Part shown: one piece after another, positions 1 to 10,155 of the stretch
Position numbering within the stretch: the first letter of the stretch is position 1
How the letters are laid out: each line of letters opens with the position of its first letter
Origin: Dillenia suffruticosa
Taxonomy: Eukaryota; Streptophyta; Magnoliopsida; Dilleniales; Dilleniaceae
NCBI GenBank assembly: GCA_033439265.1
Contig: JAVTVX010000012.1
Span: 33,358,261 to 33,422,260, forward strand
Length of the DNA stretch: 64,000 nt
Direction of reading: 5' to 3'
Program-made: the position numbers and the translations under genes
Notes under the pieces: generated by a model
Databases searched by the model: none
What the model saw: the letters and a program-made list of their open reading frames with translations, nothing else
Told to the model about the DNA's origin: nothing

Positions 1-225
1 ACTTATAAACTTTGTTACGTTTCAAAGTTATGCACCATGTAGCATCATATTCGTCCTCTTGAATTTAGATTGTCATTCCTAACACCTTGAACAACGTCTT
101 CTATGTAAGAGCTCTCAAATTGAATATTTGGCACATAAAATAATTCTTTCATCTCCCTCACTAATATCTGATATATTCACCTTTTCTCTCTCCCTTGCTA
201 ACTTCGAAAAACAACAACTTTGAGA

Positions 226-408
226 ATGCAATGGATAATGGAAAGGAATTTTCTCTGTGAAAACTGTGACAAATCTTTTGATACTAAAAAGGCATTCGAG
301 GATCACAAAAAGTTTGTTCATGGTAATTGCAAGTTTGAGTGCCGTTGTGATCTGGTGTTCCAATTCAAATCAAAACTCACAGAACATCGAGAGAAGTTCA
401 AACACTGA
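226..408 (+). CDS. Zinc-finger unit 1, read from upstream ATG
   Basis: 60-aa two-finger C2H2 protein. The start used by the other units (ATG at 231) is out of frame here because one extra T in the codons before finger 1 leads that frame to a TGA after nine codons. The ATG five bases upstream (226) is in frame with the fingers and restores them, giving an N-terminus starting MQWIMERN. Finger 1 is CENC...H...H and finger 2 is CRC...H...H, all ligands present. The TATA position is degenerate (TATGTAA near 107). Whether it is expressed is unknown; it could be a pseudogene with an accidental rescue. Confidence 0.5.
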   Translation: MQWIMERNFLCENCDKSFDTKKAFEDHKKFVHGNCKFECRCDLVFQFKSKLTEHREKFKH

Positions 409-786
409 AGTAAGTATCGCAGGAGTCGCCATGTCAAACTTTTGGAAGGTACACACACATTACACACATATATATTTTACATTGTAGGAATTTCCCTCCT
501 TAATTTCAATATTACAATGGTTTTTTTTTTCGCTGAACAAAGATGCTTATAAACTTTGTTACGTTTCATAGTTATGCACCATGTAGCATCATATTTGTTC
601 TCTTGAATTTAGATTGTCATTCCTAACACCTTGAACAACGTCTTCTATGTAAGAGCTCTCAAACTGAATATTTGGCATAGAACATTGTTCTTTCACCTCC
701 CTCACTAATATCTGATATACAGCAGAACACTGTTACCTTTTCTCTCTCCCTTACTAACTTCGAAAAACAACAACTTTGAGAACACA

Positions 787-963
787 ATGGATAAAGGAAA
801 GGAATTCCTCTACGAAAATTGTGACAAATCTTTTGTTACTAAAAAGGGATTCGAAGATCACAAAAAGTCAGTTCATGATAATTACAAGTTTGAGAGCCGT
901 TGTGGTCAGATGTTCCAATTCAAATCAAAACACACAGAATATCGAGAGAAATCCAAACACTGA
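787..963 (+). CDS. Zinc-finger unit 2, degenerate fingers
   Basis: Full-length 58-codon frame from ATG 787 to TGA 961-963, but ligands are lost. The first Cys of finger 1 is Tyr (LYENC), the first Cys of finger 2 is Ser (ESRC), and the first His of finger 2 is Tyr. The upstream ATG seen in other units is ACA here. The protein would probably not fold as two zinc fingers. The open frame with lost ligands suggests relaxed constraint. Confidence 0.5.
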   Translation: MDKGKEFLYENCDKSFVTKKGFEDHKKSVHDNYKFESRCGQMFQFKSKHTEYREKSKH

Positions 964-1027
964 AGTATGCTTCGCGGGAGTCGCCATGTCAAACTTTTTG
1001 AAGGTACACACATTACACACACATATA

Positions 1028-1160
1028 TTTTGATACTAAAAAGACATTTGAGGATCACAAAAAGTTAATTCAAGGTAATTACAAGTTTAAATGCCGTTGT
1101 GGTCAGATGTTCCAATTCAAATCAAAACTCACAGAATATCGAGAGAAGTCCAAATACTGA
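1028..1160 (+). pseudogene. Zinc-finger unit 3, 3' half only
   Basis: Starts inside finger 1 (codons for DTKKTFEDHKK) immediately after the TATATATTTT tail of unit 2 and runs to TGA 1158-1160. It has no promoter, start codon or finger-1 cysteines. The junction shares TTTTGA with both parents, as expected for unequal exchange or a deletion at microhomology. Finger 2 cysteines remain but its first His is Tyr. Confidence 0.8.
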
Positions 1161-1543
1161 AGTAATCATCGCGGGAGTTGCCATGTCAAACTTTTGGAAG
1201 ATACACACGCATCACACACACATATATATTTTACATTTTTTGAAATTTCACTCTTCAATTTCAATATTACAATGGTCTTTTATTTTCCTTGAACAAAAGA
1301 TGCTTATAAACTTTGTTACGTTTCATAGTTAAGCACCATGTAATATCATATTTGTCTTCTTGAATTTAGATTGTCATTCCTAATACCTTAAACTACGTCA
1401 TCTATACGAATGCTCTCAAATTGAATATTTGGCGCAGAAAATAGTTCCTTCTCTTCCCTCACTAATATCTGATATACAACAGAACACTGTCACTTTTTCT
1501 CTCTCCCTTACTAACTTTGAAAAACAACAAGTTTGAGAATGCA

Positions 1544-1720
1544 ATGGATAAAGGAAATGAATTCTTCTGTGAAAACTATGACAAATCTTTTGATGTTAAA
1601 AAGACTTTCGAGGTTCACAAAAAGTCTGTTCATGGTAATTACAAGTTTGAGTGTTGTTGTGGTAAGATGTTCCAATTCAAATCAAAACTCACAGAATATC
1701 GAGAAAAGTCCAAATACTGA
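1544..1720 (+). CDS. Zinc-finger unit 4
   Basis: 58-aa open frame from ATG 1544, starting MDKGNEFF. The second Cys of finger 1 is Tyr (CENY), finger 2 reads ECCC and its first His is Tyr, so both fingers are compromised. The 3' flank (TTGAACAAAGGATGC and onward) is shared specifically with unit 7, tying it to the higher-order repeat. The TATA position is poor (CTATACGA near 1401). Confidence 0.55.
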   Translation: MDKGNEFFCENYDKSFDVKKTFEVHKKSVHGNYKFECCCGKMFQFKSKLTEYREKSKY

Positions 1721-1963
1721 AATAAGTATCGCTGGAGTCGCCATGTCAAACTTTTGGAAGGTACACACACAATACACACATATATATATTTTACATTGTA
1801 GGAAATTTCACTCTTTAATTTCAATAGTACAATGGTCTTTTTTTTTTCCTTGAACAAAGGATGCTTTTAAATTTTGTTAAGTTTCATAGTTAAGCACCAT
1901 GTAATATCATATTTGTCTTCTTGAATTTAGATTGTCATTCCTAACACCTTGAACTATGTCTTC

Positions 1964-1970
1964 TATATAA
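1964..1970 (+). promoter_or_regulatory. TATA box of unit 5
   Basis: TATATAA inside CTTCTATATAAAAGC, about 140 bp upstream of ATG 2105. The same position in units 6-9 also holds TATATAA. Confidence 0.6.
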
Positions 1971-2104
1971 AAGCTCTCAAACTAAATATTTGACATAAAA
2001 AATAGTTCTTTCACCTCCCTCTCTAATATATGATATACAGCAGAGCATTGCCACCTTTTTTCTTTCTCTTACTAAATTCGAAAAACAATAATTTTGAGAA
2101 TGCA

Positions 2105-2281
2105 ATGGATAAAGGAAAGGAATTCCTCTGTGAAAAATGTGACAAATCTTTTGATACTAAAAAGGCTTTCGAAGATCACAAAACTTCTGTTCATGGTAAT
2201 TACAAGTTTGAGTGCCATTGTGATCATGTGTTCCAACTCAAATCAAAACTCACGAAATATCGAGAGAAGTCCAAACACTGA
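2105..2281 (+). CDS. Zinc-finger unit 5, intact finger 1
   Basis: 58-aa protein (MDKGKEFLCEKCDKSF...) from ATG 2105 to TGA 2279-2281. Finger 1 has all four ligands (CEKC, H, H). Finger 2 has CHC but its first His is Tyr (TKYREK). Together with a good TATA box this is one of the better-preserved copies. The closest copy is unit 8; both share the variant HKTSVH and FQLKSKL. Confidence 0.65.
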   Translation: MDKGKEFLCEKCDKSFDTKKAFEDHKTSVHGNYKFECHCDHVFQLKSKLTKYREKSKH

Positions 2282-2522
2282 AGTAAGCATCGCGGGAGTC
2301 ACCATGTCAAACTTTTGGAAGGTACACACACATCACACACACATATATATTTTACATTGTAGGAAATTTCACTCTTTAATTTCAATATCATAATGGTCTT
2401 TTTTTTCCTTGAACAATGGATGCTTATAAACTTTGTTACGTTTCATAGTTAAGCACCATGTAATTTCATATTCGTTTTCTTGAATTTAGATTGTCATTCC
2501 TAACACCTTGAACTACATTTTC

Positions 2523-2529
2523 TATATAA
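2523..2529 (+). promoter_or_regulatory. TATA box of unit 6
   Basis: TATATAA in TTCTATATAAGAGC, about 135 bp before ATG 2662. Confidence 0.6.
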
Positions 2530-2661
2530 GAGCTCCCAAACTGAATATTTGTTATAGAAAATAGTTCTTTCACCTCCCTCACTAATATTTGATATACAGC
2601 TTAGCACTATCACCTTTTCTGTGCCTTTCTAACTTTGAAAAACAATAACTTTGAGAATGCA

Positions 2662-2832
2662 ATGGCTAAAGGAAAGGAATTCCTTTGCGAATTCCTCTGT
2701 GAAAACTGTGACAAATCTTTTGATACTAAAAAGGCATTCGAAAATCATAAAAAGTCTGTTCATGGTAATTACAAGTTTGAGTACCGTTGTGGTCAGGTGT
2801 TCCAATTCAAATCAAAACTCACGGAACATTGA
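2662..2832 (+). CDS. Zinc-finger unit 6, truncated at finger 2
   Basis: 56-aa frame from ATG 2662 starting MAKGKEFLCEFLCENC. A 12-bp in-frame duplication doubles the EFLC segment before finger 1. A CGA-to-TGA change right after the first His of finger 2 removes the last six residues, including the final His, and the first Cys of finger 2 is Tyr (EYRC). Finger 1 is complete. Unit 9 shares the duplication and the stop, so both predate the duplication of the triplet. Confidence 0.6.
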   Translation: MAKGKEFLCEFLCENCDKSFDTKKAFENHKKSVHGNYKFEYRCGQVFQFKSKLTEH

Positions 2833-2970
2833 TAGAAGTCCAAACACTAAAGTAAGCATCGCGGGTGTTGTCATGTCAATCTTTTGGAAGGTACACACAC
2901 ATCACACACATATATATATTTTATATTGTAGGAAATTTCACTCTTTAATTTCAATATTACAATGGTCTTC

Positions 2971-2977
2971 TATATAA
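2971..2977 (+). promoter_or_regulatory. TATA box of unit 7 (shortened promoter)
   Basis: TATATAA directly joined to the 3' tail of unit 6. The usual upstream segment containing ACTTTGTTACGTTTC is missing. Confidence 0.5.
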
Positions 2978-3110
2978 ATGCTCTCAAACTAATATTTGGT
3001 ACCGAAAATAGTTCTTTCACCACCCTTACTAATATATGATATATAGCAAGACATTGTCACCTTTTCTCTCTCCCTTACTTACTTTGAAAAACAACAATTT
3101 CAAGAATGCA

Positions 3111-3287
3111 ATAGATAAGGGAAAGGAATTCCTCTGTAAAAGCTGTAGCAAATCTTTTGATACTAAAAAGACTTTCGAGGTTCACAGAAAGTCTATTGAT
3201 GGTAATTACAAGTTTGAGTGCCGTTGTAATCAGGTGTTCCAATTCAAATCAAAACTCACTGAACATCGAGAAAAGTCCAAACATTGA
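3111..3287 (+). pseudogene. Zinc-finger unit 7, start codon lost
   Basis: The start is ATA instead of ATG (GCAATAGATAAG), and the ATG five bases upstream reads ATG CAA TAG. The rest is open to TGA 3285-3287. Finger 1 is CKSC but its second His is Asp (...IDG); finger 2 is complete (CRC, H, H). An upstream in-frame non-ATG start cannot be excluded. Confidence 0.7.
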
Positions 3288-3524
3288 AGTACGCATCGTG
3301 GGAGTCGCCATGTCAAACTTTTGGATCGTACACACACATCACACATATATTTTACATTGTAGGAAATTTCACTCTTTAATTTCAATAGTACAATGGTCTT
3401 TTTTTTTTCCTTGAACAAAGGATGCTTTTAAATTTTGTTAAGTTTCATAGTTAAGCACCATGTAATATCATATTTGTCTTTTTGAATTTAGATTGTCATT
3501 CCTAACACCTTGAACTAAGTCTAC

Positions 3525-3531
3525 TATATAA
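3525..3531 (+). promoter_or_regulatory. TATA box of unit 8
   Basis: TATATAA in CTACTATATAAGAGC, about 140 bp before ATG 3666. Confidence 0.6.
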
Positions 3532-3665
3532 GAGCTCTCAAACTGAATATTTGACGTAGAAAATAGTTCTTTCACCTCCCTCTCTAATATATGATATACA
3601 GCAGAGCATTGCCACATTTTTTCTTTCCCTTACTAAATTCGAAAAACAACAATTTTGAGAATGTA

Positions 3666-3842
3666 ATGGATAAAGGAAAGGAATTCCTCTGTGAAAAATG
3701 TGACAAATCTTTTGATATTAAAAAGGTTTTCGAAGATCACAAAACTTCTGTTCATGGTAATTACAAGTTTGAATGCCATTGTGGTCATGTGTTCCAACTC
3801 AAATCAAAACTCATGAAATATCGAGAGAAATCCAAACACTGA
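3666..3842 (+). CDS. Zinc-finger unit 8
   Basis: 58-aa protein, near twin of unit 5, 1561 bp further on. Finger 1 is complete (CEKC, H, H). Finger 2 is CHC with Tyr for the first His. ATG 3666 is preceded by ATGTA instead of ATGCA, so the upstream ATG overlaps it as ATGTAATGG. TATA box present. Confidence 0.65.
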   Translation: MDKGKEFLCEKCDKSFDIKKVFEDHKTSVHGNYKFECHCGHVFQLKSKLMKYREKSKH

Positions 3843-4082
3843 AGTAAGTATCGCGGGAGTCACCATGTCAAACTTTTGGAAGGTACACACACATCATACA
3901 CATATTTATATTTTACATTGTAGGAAATTTCATTCTTTAATTTCAATATCACAATGGTCTTTTTTTTCCTGAACAATGGATGCTTATAAACTTTGTTACG
4001 TTTCATAGTTAAGCACCATGTAATTTCATATTCGTTTTCTTGAATTTAGATTGTCATTCCTAACACTTTGAACTACGTCTTC

Positions 4083-4089
4083 TATATAA
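4083..4089 (+). promoter_or_regulatory. TATA box of unit 9
   Basis: TATATAA in TTCTATATAAGAGC, about 135 bp before ATG 4222. Confidence 0.6.
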
Positions 4090-4221
4090 GAGCTCCCAAA
4101 CTGAATATTTGGTATAGAAAATAGTTCTTTCACCTCCCTCACTAATATTTAATATACAGCTTAGCACTATCACCTTTTCTGTGCCTTTATAACTTCGAAA
4201 AACAATAACTTTGAGAATGCA

Positions 4222-4392
4222 ATGGCTAAAGGAAAGGAATTCCTCTGTGAATTCCTCTGTGAAAACTGTGGCAAATCTTTTGATACTAAAAAGTCATTCG
4301 AGAATCACAAAAAGTCTGTTCATGGTAATTACAAGTTTGAGTGCCGTTGTGGTCAGATATTCCAATTCAAATCAAAACTCACGGAACATTGA
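4222..4392 (+). CDS. Zinc-finger unit 9, truncated at finger 2
   Basis: 56-aa twin of unit 6, 1560 bp downstream: MAKGKEFLCEFLCENCGKSF. Finger 1 is complete and reads CENCGKSF, the classical form. Finger 2 has CRC and its first His but ends there at the inherited TGA (4390-4392). It would be a one-finger protein with a half finger. Confidence 0.6.
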   Translation: MAKGKEFLCEFLCENCGKSFDTKKSFENHKKSVHGNYKFECRCGQIFQFKSKLTEH

Positions 4393-4671
4393 TAGAAGTC
4401 CAAACACTGAAGTAAGCATCGCGGGTGTTGCCATGTCAATCTTTTGGAAGGTACACACACATCGCACACATATATATATTTTATATTGTAGGAAATTTCA
4501 CTCTTTAATTTCAATATTACAATGGTCTTCTACATAAATGCTCTCAAACTAAATATTTGGCATAGAAAATAGTTCTTTCACCACCTTTACTAATATCTGA
4601 TCTATAGCAAAACATTGTCACCTTTTCTCTCTCTCTTACTTACTTCGAAAAACAACAATTTCAAGAATGCA

Positions 4672-4848
4672 ATGGATAAGGGAAATGAATTCCTCTGTGA
4701 AAACTGTAGCAAATCTTTTGATACTAAAAAGGCTTTCAAGGTTCACAGAAAGTCTATTCATGGTAATTACAAGTTTAAGTGCCGTTGTGATCAAGTGTTC
4801 CAAATCAAATCAAAACTCACTGAACATCGAGAAAAGTCCAAACATTGA
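4672..4848 (+). CDS. Zinc-finger unit 10, both fingers complete
   Basis: 58-aa protein from ATG 4672 (MDKGNEFLCENCSKSF). All eight ligands are present: CENC, H-X4-H, then CRC, H-X5-H. It is the cleanest two-finger copy. Like unit 7 it has the shortened promoter, and its TATA position reads TACATAA. Basic throughout. Unknown function; the fingers could bind nucleic acid or protein. Confidence 0.65.
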   Translation: MDKGNEFLCENCSKSFDTKKAFKVHRKSIHGNYKFKCRCDQVFQIKSKLTEHREKSKH

Positions 4849-5169
4849 AGTACGCATCGTGGGAGTCGCCATGTCAAACTTTTGGATGGTACACACACAT
4901 CACACACATATATATTTTACATTGTAGGAAACTCCACTCTTTAATTTCAATATTGCAATGGTATTTTTTTTCCCTGAACAAATGATTCTCATAAACTTTG
5001 TTACATTTCATAGTTGAACAACGTCTACTATGTTAGAGCTCTCAAACTGAATATTTGGCACAGAAAATAGTTCTTTCACCTCTCTCACTAATATCTGATA
5101 TACCGCAGAGCACTATCTCCTTTTCTCTCTCTCTTACTAACTTTGAAAAATAACAATTTTGAGAATGTA

Positions 5170-5345
5170 ATGGATAAAGGAAAGAAATTCCTCTATGAAA
5201 ACTATGACAAATCTTTTGATACTAAAAAGGCTTTCGAGGTTCACAAAAGTCTTTTTATGGTAATTACAAGTTTGAGTGTCATTGTGGTCAGGTGTTCCAA
5301 TTCAAATCAAAACTCACAGAACATGGAGAGAAGTCCAAACACTGA
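5170..5345 (+). pseudogene. Zinc-finger unit 11, frameshifted
   Basis: ATG 5170 opens the usual frame but both Cys of finger 1 are Tyr (LYENYDKSF), and one A is missing in the CACAAAAAG run near 5245, shifting the frame inside finger 1. The upstream region is also shortened between CATAGTT and GAACAACG. Confidence 0.8.
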
Positions 5346-5521
5346 AGTAAGCATCGCGGGAATCGCTATGTCAAACTTTTGGAAGGTACACACATCACAC
5401 ACATATATATATTTTACATTGTAGGAAATTTCACTCTTTAATTTCAATATTACAATAGTTTTTTTCAATTTATAATTTTCTAAGATATATATATTTTACA
5501 TTGTAGGAAATTTCACTCTTT

Positions 5522-5665
5522 AATTACAAGTTTGAGTGTCATTGTGGTCAGGTATTTCAATTCAAATCAAAACTCACAGAACATGGAGAGAAGTCCAAAC
5601 ACTGAAGTAAGCGCGGGAATCGCTATGTCAAACTTTTGGAAGGTACACACATCACACACATATAT
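5522..5665 (+). pseudogene. Zinc-finger unit 12, 3' end only
   Basis: Last 27 codons (finger 2, CHC...H...H) to TGA 5603-5605, fused at TTAATT to the 3' tail of a preceding unit. It marks the downstream end of the array. Confidence 0.8.
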
Positions 5666-8600
5666 AGTTTTTTTTGTACATTTTATTACAAACAAATATT
5701 ATTTTACTTTCGTACAAATTTGTTATTCAATTTGATTAAACCATGTTAATTAAAAAAATCTTATTCAAGAATGTTGATAACAGATTTTTACAACTAAATA
5801 ACTGCCCATAAAACTAATCTTTTAGATTTGAATATAATTAATAAAAAATATTTATCAAAAAACCATTAATATTTAATATTTTGATAGAATTATGATAATA
5901 TCCTTTTATCGGAAAATTATGCATATTAACTTTAAATTTAATAATGAATTCAAAACTCAATCCTGGGTTTGCAATAATTTAAACAAGAGATTTAGAGATG
6001 TTTAGCTACACATACATATAAATCAATTTAGTTCCAAGGTTTGCAATAGCCTAAATAAGAGATTTAGAATTATTAGCAATTTATAGATACCAATTTGGGT
6101 TTAGAATTACTACCATCTAGAAATTACTTGCAACAGGTAAAGATACCAAACAAACCGGTGTATAAATTCAAAACAACTCTATTACAAGAGATGCTTTTGC
6201 TATTACTGTAGCTGAGACTTGAATACACCACATATAACTACTCTAAACATATATAAAACTTTATGTTAAAAGAAAACAGAACAAAAAAATAAAAAAGAAA
6301 GCAATGTGCTTTCCCAGGAGGGCTTCAAGCGTGGGCTTGTGCATTAATCCCTTCCCCCAAATAGAGCATGAGGGAGTGTGGCCCGCATCCATTCACAGGC
6401 ACAAAACGTGGCACAAAGATGAACAAGACTTGACCGATTCTGATTGGTGGCGAGACTCCAAGAGGTTCGTGGCAGTCTAATGGTGGCCGTGGTGGTGTGC
6501 CCAAGGCGTGAAAGCTCTCTCTCTCTCTCTCTCTCTTTCTCTCCGCCCGTAAATTCTCTTTACGCATTGCTTGTCTGACCAAATTCTTCTGATGGCATGT
6601 CGAGCCCGAGCTTACTTCCATATCGAATTTCAATTGCTCTGTTGCGATGAATACTACCACCCACCCACAAACGTTGAATTTTGCCAGAAATTGGAGGGAA
6701 CTTTTACGGAAACACGAAAAGTGAAATGCATTTAAGAATTCATGACACCATCTGTACATTGATTGATTTAACATCTACGAGTTCATGAGATGAATTATAT
6801 TGATTGATTTGACATTGTTACGTTTTTTTTTATATAATTATAATTCTATTTATTCTTAAATATTCAAAATTCAAACATTTTTTTTACATATAAAAAAATA
6901 AATAAACACATACCATAAATTGAAAATTATAAATTAATAATTACAATAGTTCTTTTGGAAGGTATTGTTTGGATTTTTTTTCATATTTTCTAAGATAAAC
7001 CTAGTATTGAAACATTTAACCATAATGGCACATAAATTTACAATAATTATAAAGAGATTTTTTGTATTGCTCAAATATATTTTTACCATCAAAAGATTTT
7101 CCATCACAGATTGAATTTTCAGACGTGATTTTGTATTTACACATTTTATTTTGAAGCGTAGTGTTTTAAAGACTTATCGAGGGAAACAAATAGGGTGGAA
7201 CAGTTCTTTATATAGAGTATTTGATAAATGAAAACGCGAATCTTAAATACCAATATGTAGAGATAAAACTCTCCCATATATTCTTTTAAATATTTCTTAA
7301 ATACTAAATATGTCTCTCACATATTTCTCATATATCGAGGAAAGAGGGGTTAGGAATAGCATGGTAAGTAATATCATTACAAAAACTCATTTCAATAAGA
7401 GATCAACATGTGCTTTCACAGGGTTAGAGATGAAGATATTATCATGAAAATCACACCGGGATCAGAAATCTTGAGCTTTATAAGGAGCATGTTACATATT
7501 AAAAGAAGGACATCAAGGTCTTTAAATCAAATATTAGCACACGAATGTCATAAAGCACATCACAACTGTAAAATCCTCGATTGCCGTTAAACATTGTAAA
7601 CAAAAATTTTAAATAGCTCGTGATTCTTTACTACAGTTTTGTATGTTCTCAAAGAATCAAATATAACTAACAATGATTTAAAAAAAAAAAAAAAAAAAAA
7701 AACTAATATCTCAGAAGACACAAAATCACCAACATAACAAATCGAATGAAACAATATTACTCATCTTTAGATATAAACTGATTGGCAGGTGCAGCTCAAC
7801 AATTCATGTGTGGCATGGTTGGATACTGACATGATGGCTGCCATATCAGCAATTTGGTCCTAAGATGCAATGCCAATTTAGGAGTGTTACGCTATTTCAA
7901 ACATCAATCACATCATTTTAACTCAACATTTAACGAGGAATATGGCTATGTTTATGATAGAGTGACAGATAATAAAAACCATTGAGAGTGATTGTTTACA
8001 TGCCACGTGGAGAAACCAAAGTGCAAAGTGGTAAGGGTCGGTGACTGTTTGTTAAAATTATCAATTGTATTTGACAATTTTGAAATTAGACGGCTTAACG
8101 TAAAATTTTATAAAATTGCAAAAGATAAATTGGAATTAATCCTCCCGAATAAATTATCAATTGTATTTGACAGTTTGCGATCTTTATAGTTTGATATACA
8201 TGATTTTTTTTTTGACACATCTACCTCATGACTTTGTCTTTTATAATTAAATCCTTATTTCACATGGTCGAATTAGTGGAAGACAAAAACCCCAATCGTA
8301 GATGAGATAAGTAGTACAAGGAAGCAGCATCGAACTGCACAAGAACAAGGTCTGCAACTGCAATTCTATTTTTTTTTTCACACTGATATTTAAAATTTAT
8401 CTAATTAATCCGATTCGAATACTGTGACACTCATTTAGAAAGTTGATTTTCTTAAATTCTTTTTCATCATTTTTAGGATTCAAATTCGAAATCTCTGATT
8501 AAAGAGATTGAATTCAGTCAAACTGCATTTCTTAACTTGATGAATGTTTTATAAAAGGTCCTTTGGTTTAACAACAAACGCTGCAGTGTCTTTAACTTGC

Positions 8601-9049
8601 ATTCTCCTCTCTCAGAAACTCTTGCACTTATGCATTTATGACCAAACTAAGAGAACACATTTTTTAAGTGCTACCATAATACATTTTTTTTAATATGAAA
8701 ATTTTAGATGACTAGAATTTTATAGCCATTATTTTTATGATTTTAATATTTACGGGGTAATAGAAAATTTATATTTACATATGATATATATAATATCACC
8801 CTTTTGTTTTAACATATGGATGCAATTTTTGTTAGTACTGATGTCTATTTAAACTATTTTTTTTTGTATAAATAATTAATTTTTCTTTGAAAACAATTTT
8901 CTAAGTAATGATAGTTTTAAAATATCTTGCAGTCAAAATTTAGTTTGATATAAAAAATCAAAAACTCCTCCACAAAAAGAAATTGTAATAAATATGTTCT
9001 TTTAAACAAAATAAAATAGAAACTAATACTTTTCGTATATCTATCCAAA
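5666..9049. other. AT-rich intergenic stretch, no convincing gene
   Basis: Holds a (CT)n tract near 6510-6538, a poly-A tract near 7679-7702, and many T/A runs. A 149-codon frame on the minus strand (6325-6774) and a 60-codon frame (7408-7590) lack family resemblance. A SINE-like copy lies at about 8373-8545. Confidence 0.6.
8373..8545 (-). mobile_element. SINE-like repeat (family with ATTAATCCGATTCG)
   Basis: A poly-T start is followed by TAATTAATCCGATTCGAAT, the same order as the 43001-43189 SINE, which has a 16-bp TSD. Ends are uncertain and no TSD was identified. Confidence 0.4.
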
Positions 9050-10155
9050 CATCCCCCTCCCGAAGAACCATTCTTTGTCAAATGACATTTATTTATTTAT
9101 TTTTCTTATTAAGGTTTAAAAGAACAGGAGAAGTATTCAAGATAAAACTTGTACTCATTTACAACTTCGTAAGTAGTTAAAAAATAAATTTTGATATGAA
9201 ACATTTTTCTACTATAAATTAACTATCGATATATTTAGCAGATGTAAAATGTTGAAAAATGCCATTCAGGAGGTTTCCTTCGATTTAATTGAAAAGGGTT
9301 TTTTAAAATAGAATCAAGGAAAATTTATAATTAATTATTTTAGCATTAAAATAAGAAAAATTATCTTTTGTTGAATTGTTCAATCATCTTACAAAAGAAA
9401 AAAGAAAAATAAGAAACTATTTATTAGGTCAACGAATATCTTAAATTTTAACCTAACAAATCCTTGTTAGGTCTGAAGAAATCCTCTACTTCAATTGGTA
9501 TTTTTTTTTTAATGAAAAGTTGACATAACGAAACAAGAAAAACTAATTTATTCTTGTATTTTAAATAGAAGGTACAATATAAGATTGCTCGATTATTCTT
9601 GTATTTTTAGGTTTACGTCATTTTCTTTCTAATTTATTCATCCTTTATTATGATAATTACGTGAGATTTGTTGCTTAATTATTAAATTAGGATAATTAAA
9701 GGAAAGTTAACTTCAAAATATTAAATTTGCTTATTAAATTGTGTTGAGCATGGAAATTTATTGCACAATAAGAAAAATGTCAAATTAAATTGGAGGCACA
9801 ATATTTAATTAGATTGACTAATTATTCTATTCCTTTTTAATTCCTTGTTTAGGTTTATATGATTTGCTTCCTAATTCATTAATACTTTATTACCATAAGT
9901 TCTATGTTTTTTGTTTCCTATTTCATGGCAATAATTTTGTGTGATATTTTTTCTTATTAAATTAGGATTCCTTTTCTTTATTAAATTAAAACAAAATGGT
10001 TAGTTTGAGATTGAAGTCAAAATGGCTTGTAGGCAGGACTCCCCAGTTTCCAAATTTAATCGGGAGAAAACAATGTACATAAACCCTAGCCCCTAGGTAG
10101 ACAAGAAAAAAATATCTCTCTCTTTCATTCCTCTCACAGCCTGTAGGCTCTAATC

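Larger units (their letters stand above)
1..5665 (+). repeat. Tandem array of two-finger C2H2 micro-genes (about 12 units)
   Basis: About twelve head-to-tail copies of one unit. Each full unit holds an AT-rich promoter, usually with a TATA box, a roughly 130-nt leader ending in the conserved GAGAATGCAATGG, a coding region of about 58 codons, and a 3' tail ending in a TACACACATCACACAC/TATATA tract. Start-codon spacing is about 450-560 bp in the middle of the array. Two units (near 1028 and 5522) keep only their 3' half. The proteins are basic and carry finger 1 (C-X2-C-X12-H-X4-H) and finger 2 (C-X1-C-X12-H-X5-H). No intron is needed to read them. The family is not recognised; DNA, RNA or protein binding is inferred only from the zinc-finger motif. 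Confidence 0.9.

Noticed and set aside
2094..2393. Second open frame of about 99 codons overlapping each zinc-finger unit
   Set aside because: Open in most units, but its ATG is lost in unit 2 (ACA) and followed by a stop in unit 7, and it has no motif. Most likely a by-product of unit similarity, noted only for the unit-1 rescue.
6325..6774. 149-codon open frame on the minus strand
   Set aside because: Contains a CT/GA microsatellite in the middle (RERERE), no recognisable domain and no duplicate; treated as chance.
7408..7590. 60-codon open frame in AT-rich DNA
   Set aside because: Short, no motif, no promoter evidence, no second copy.
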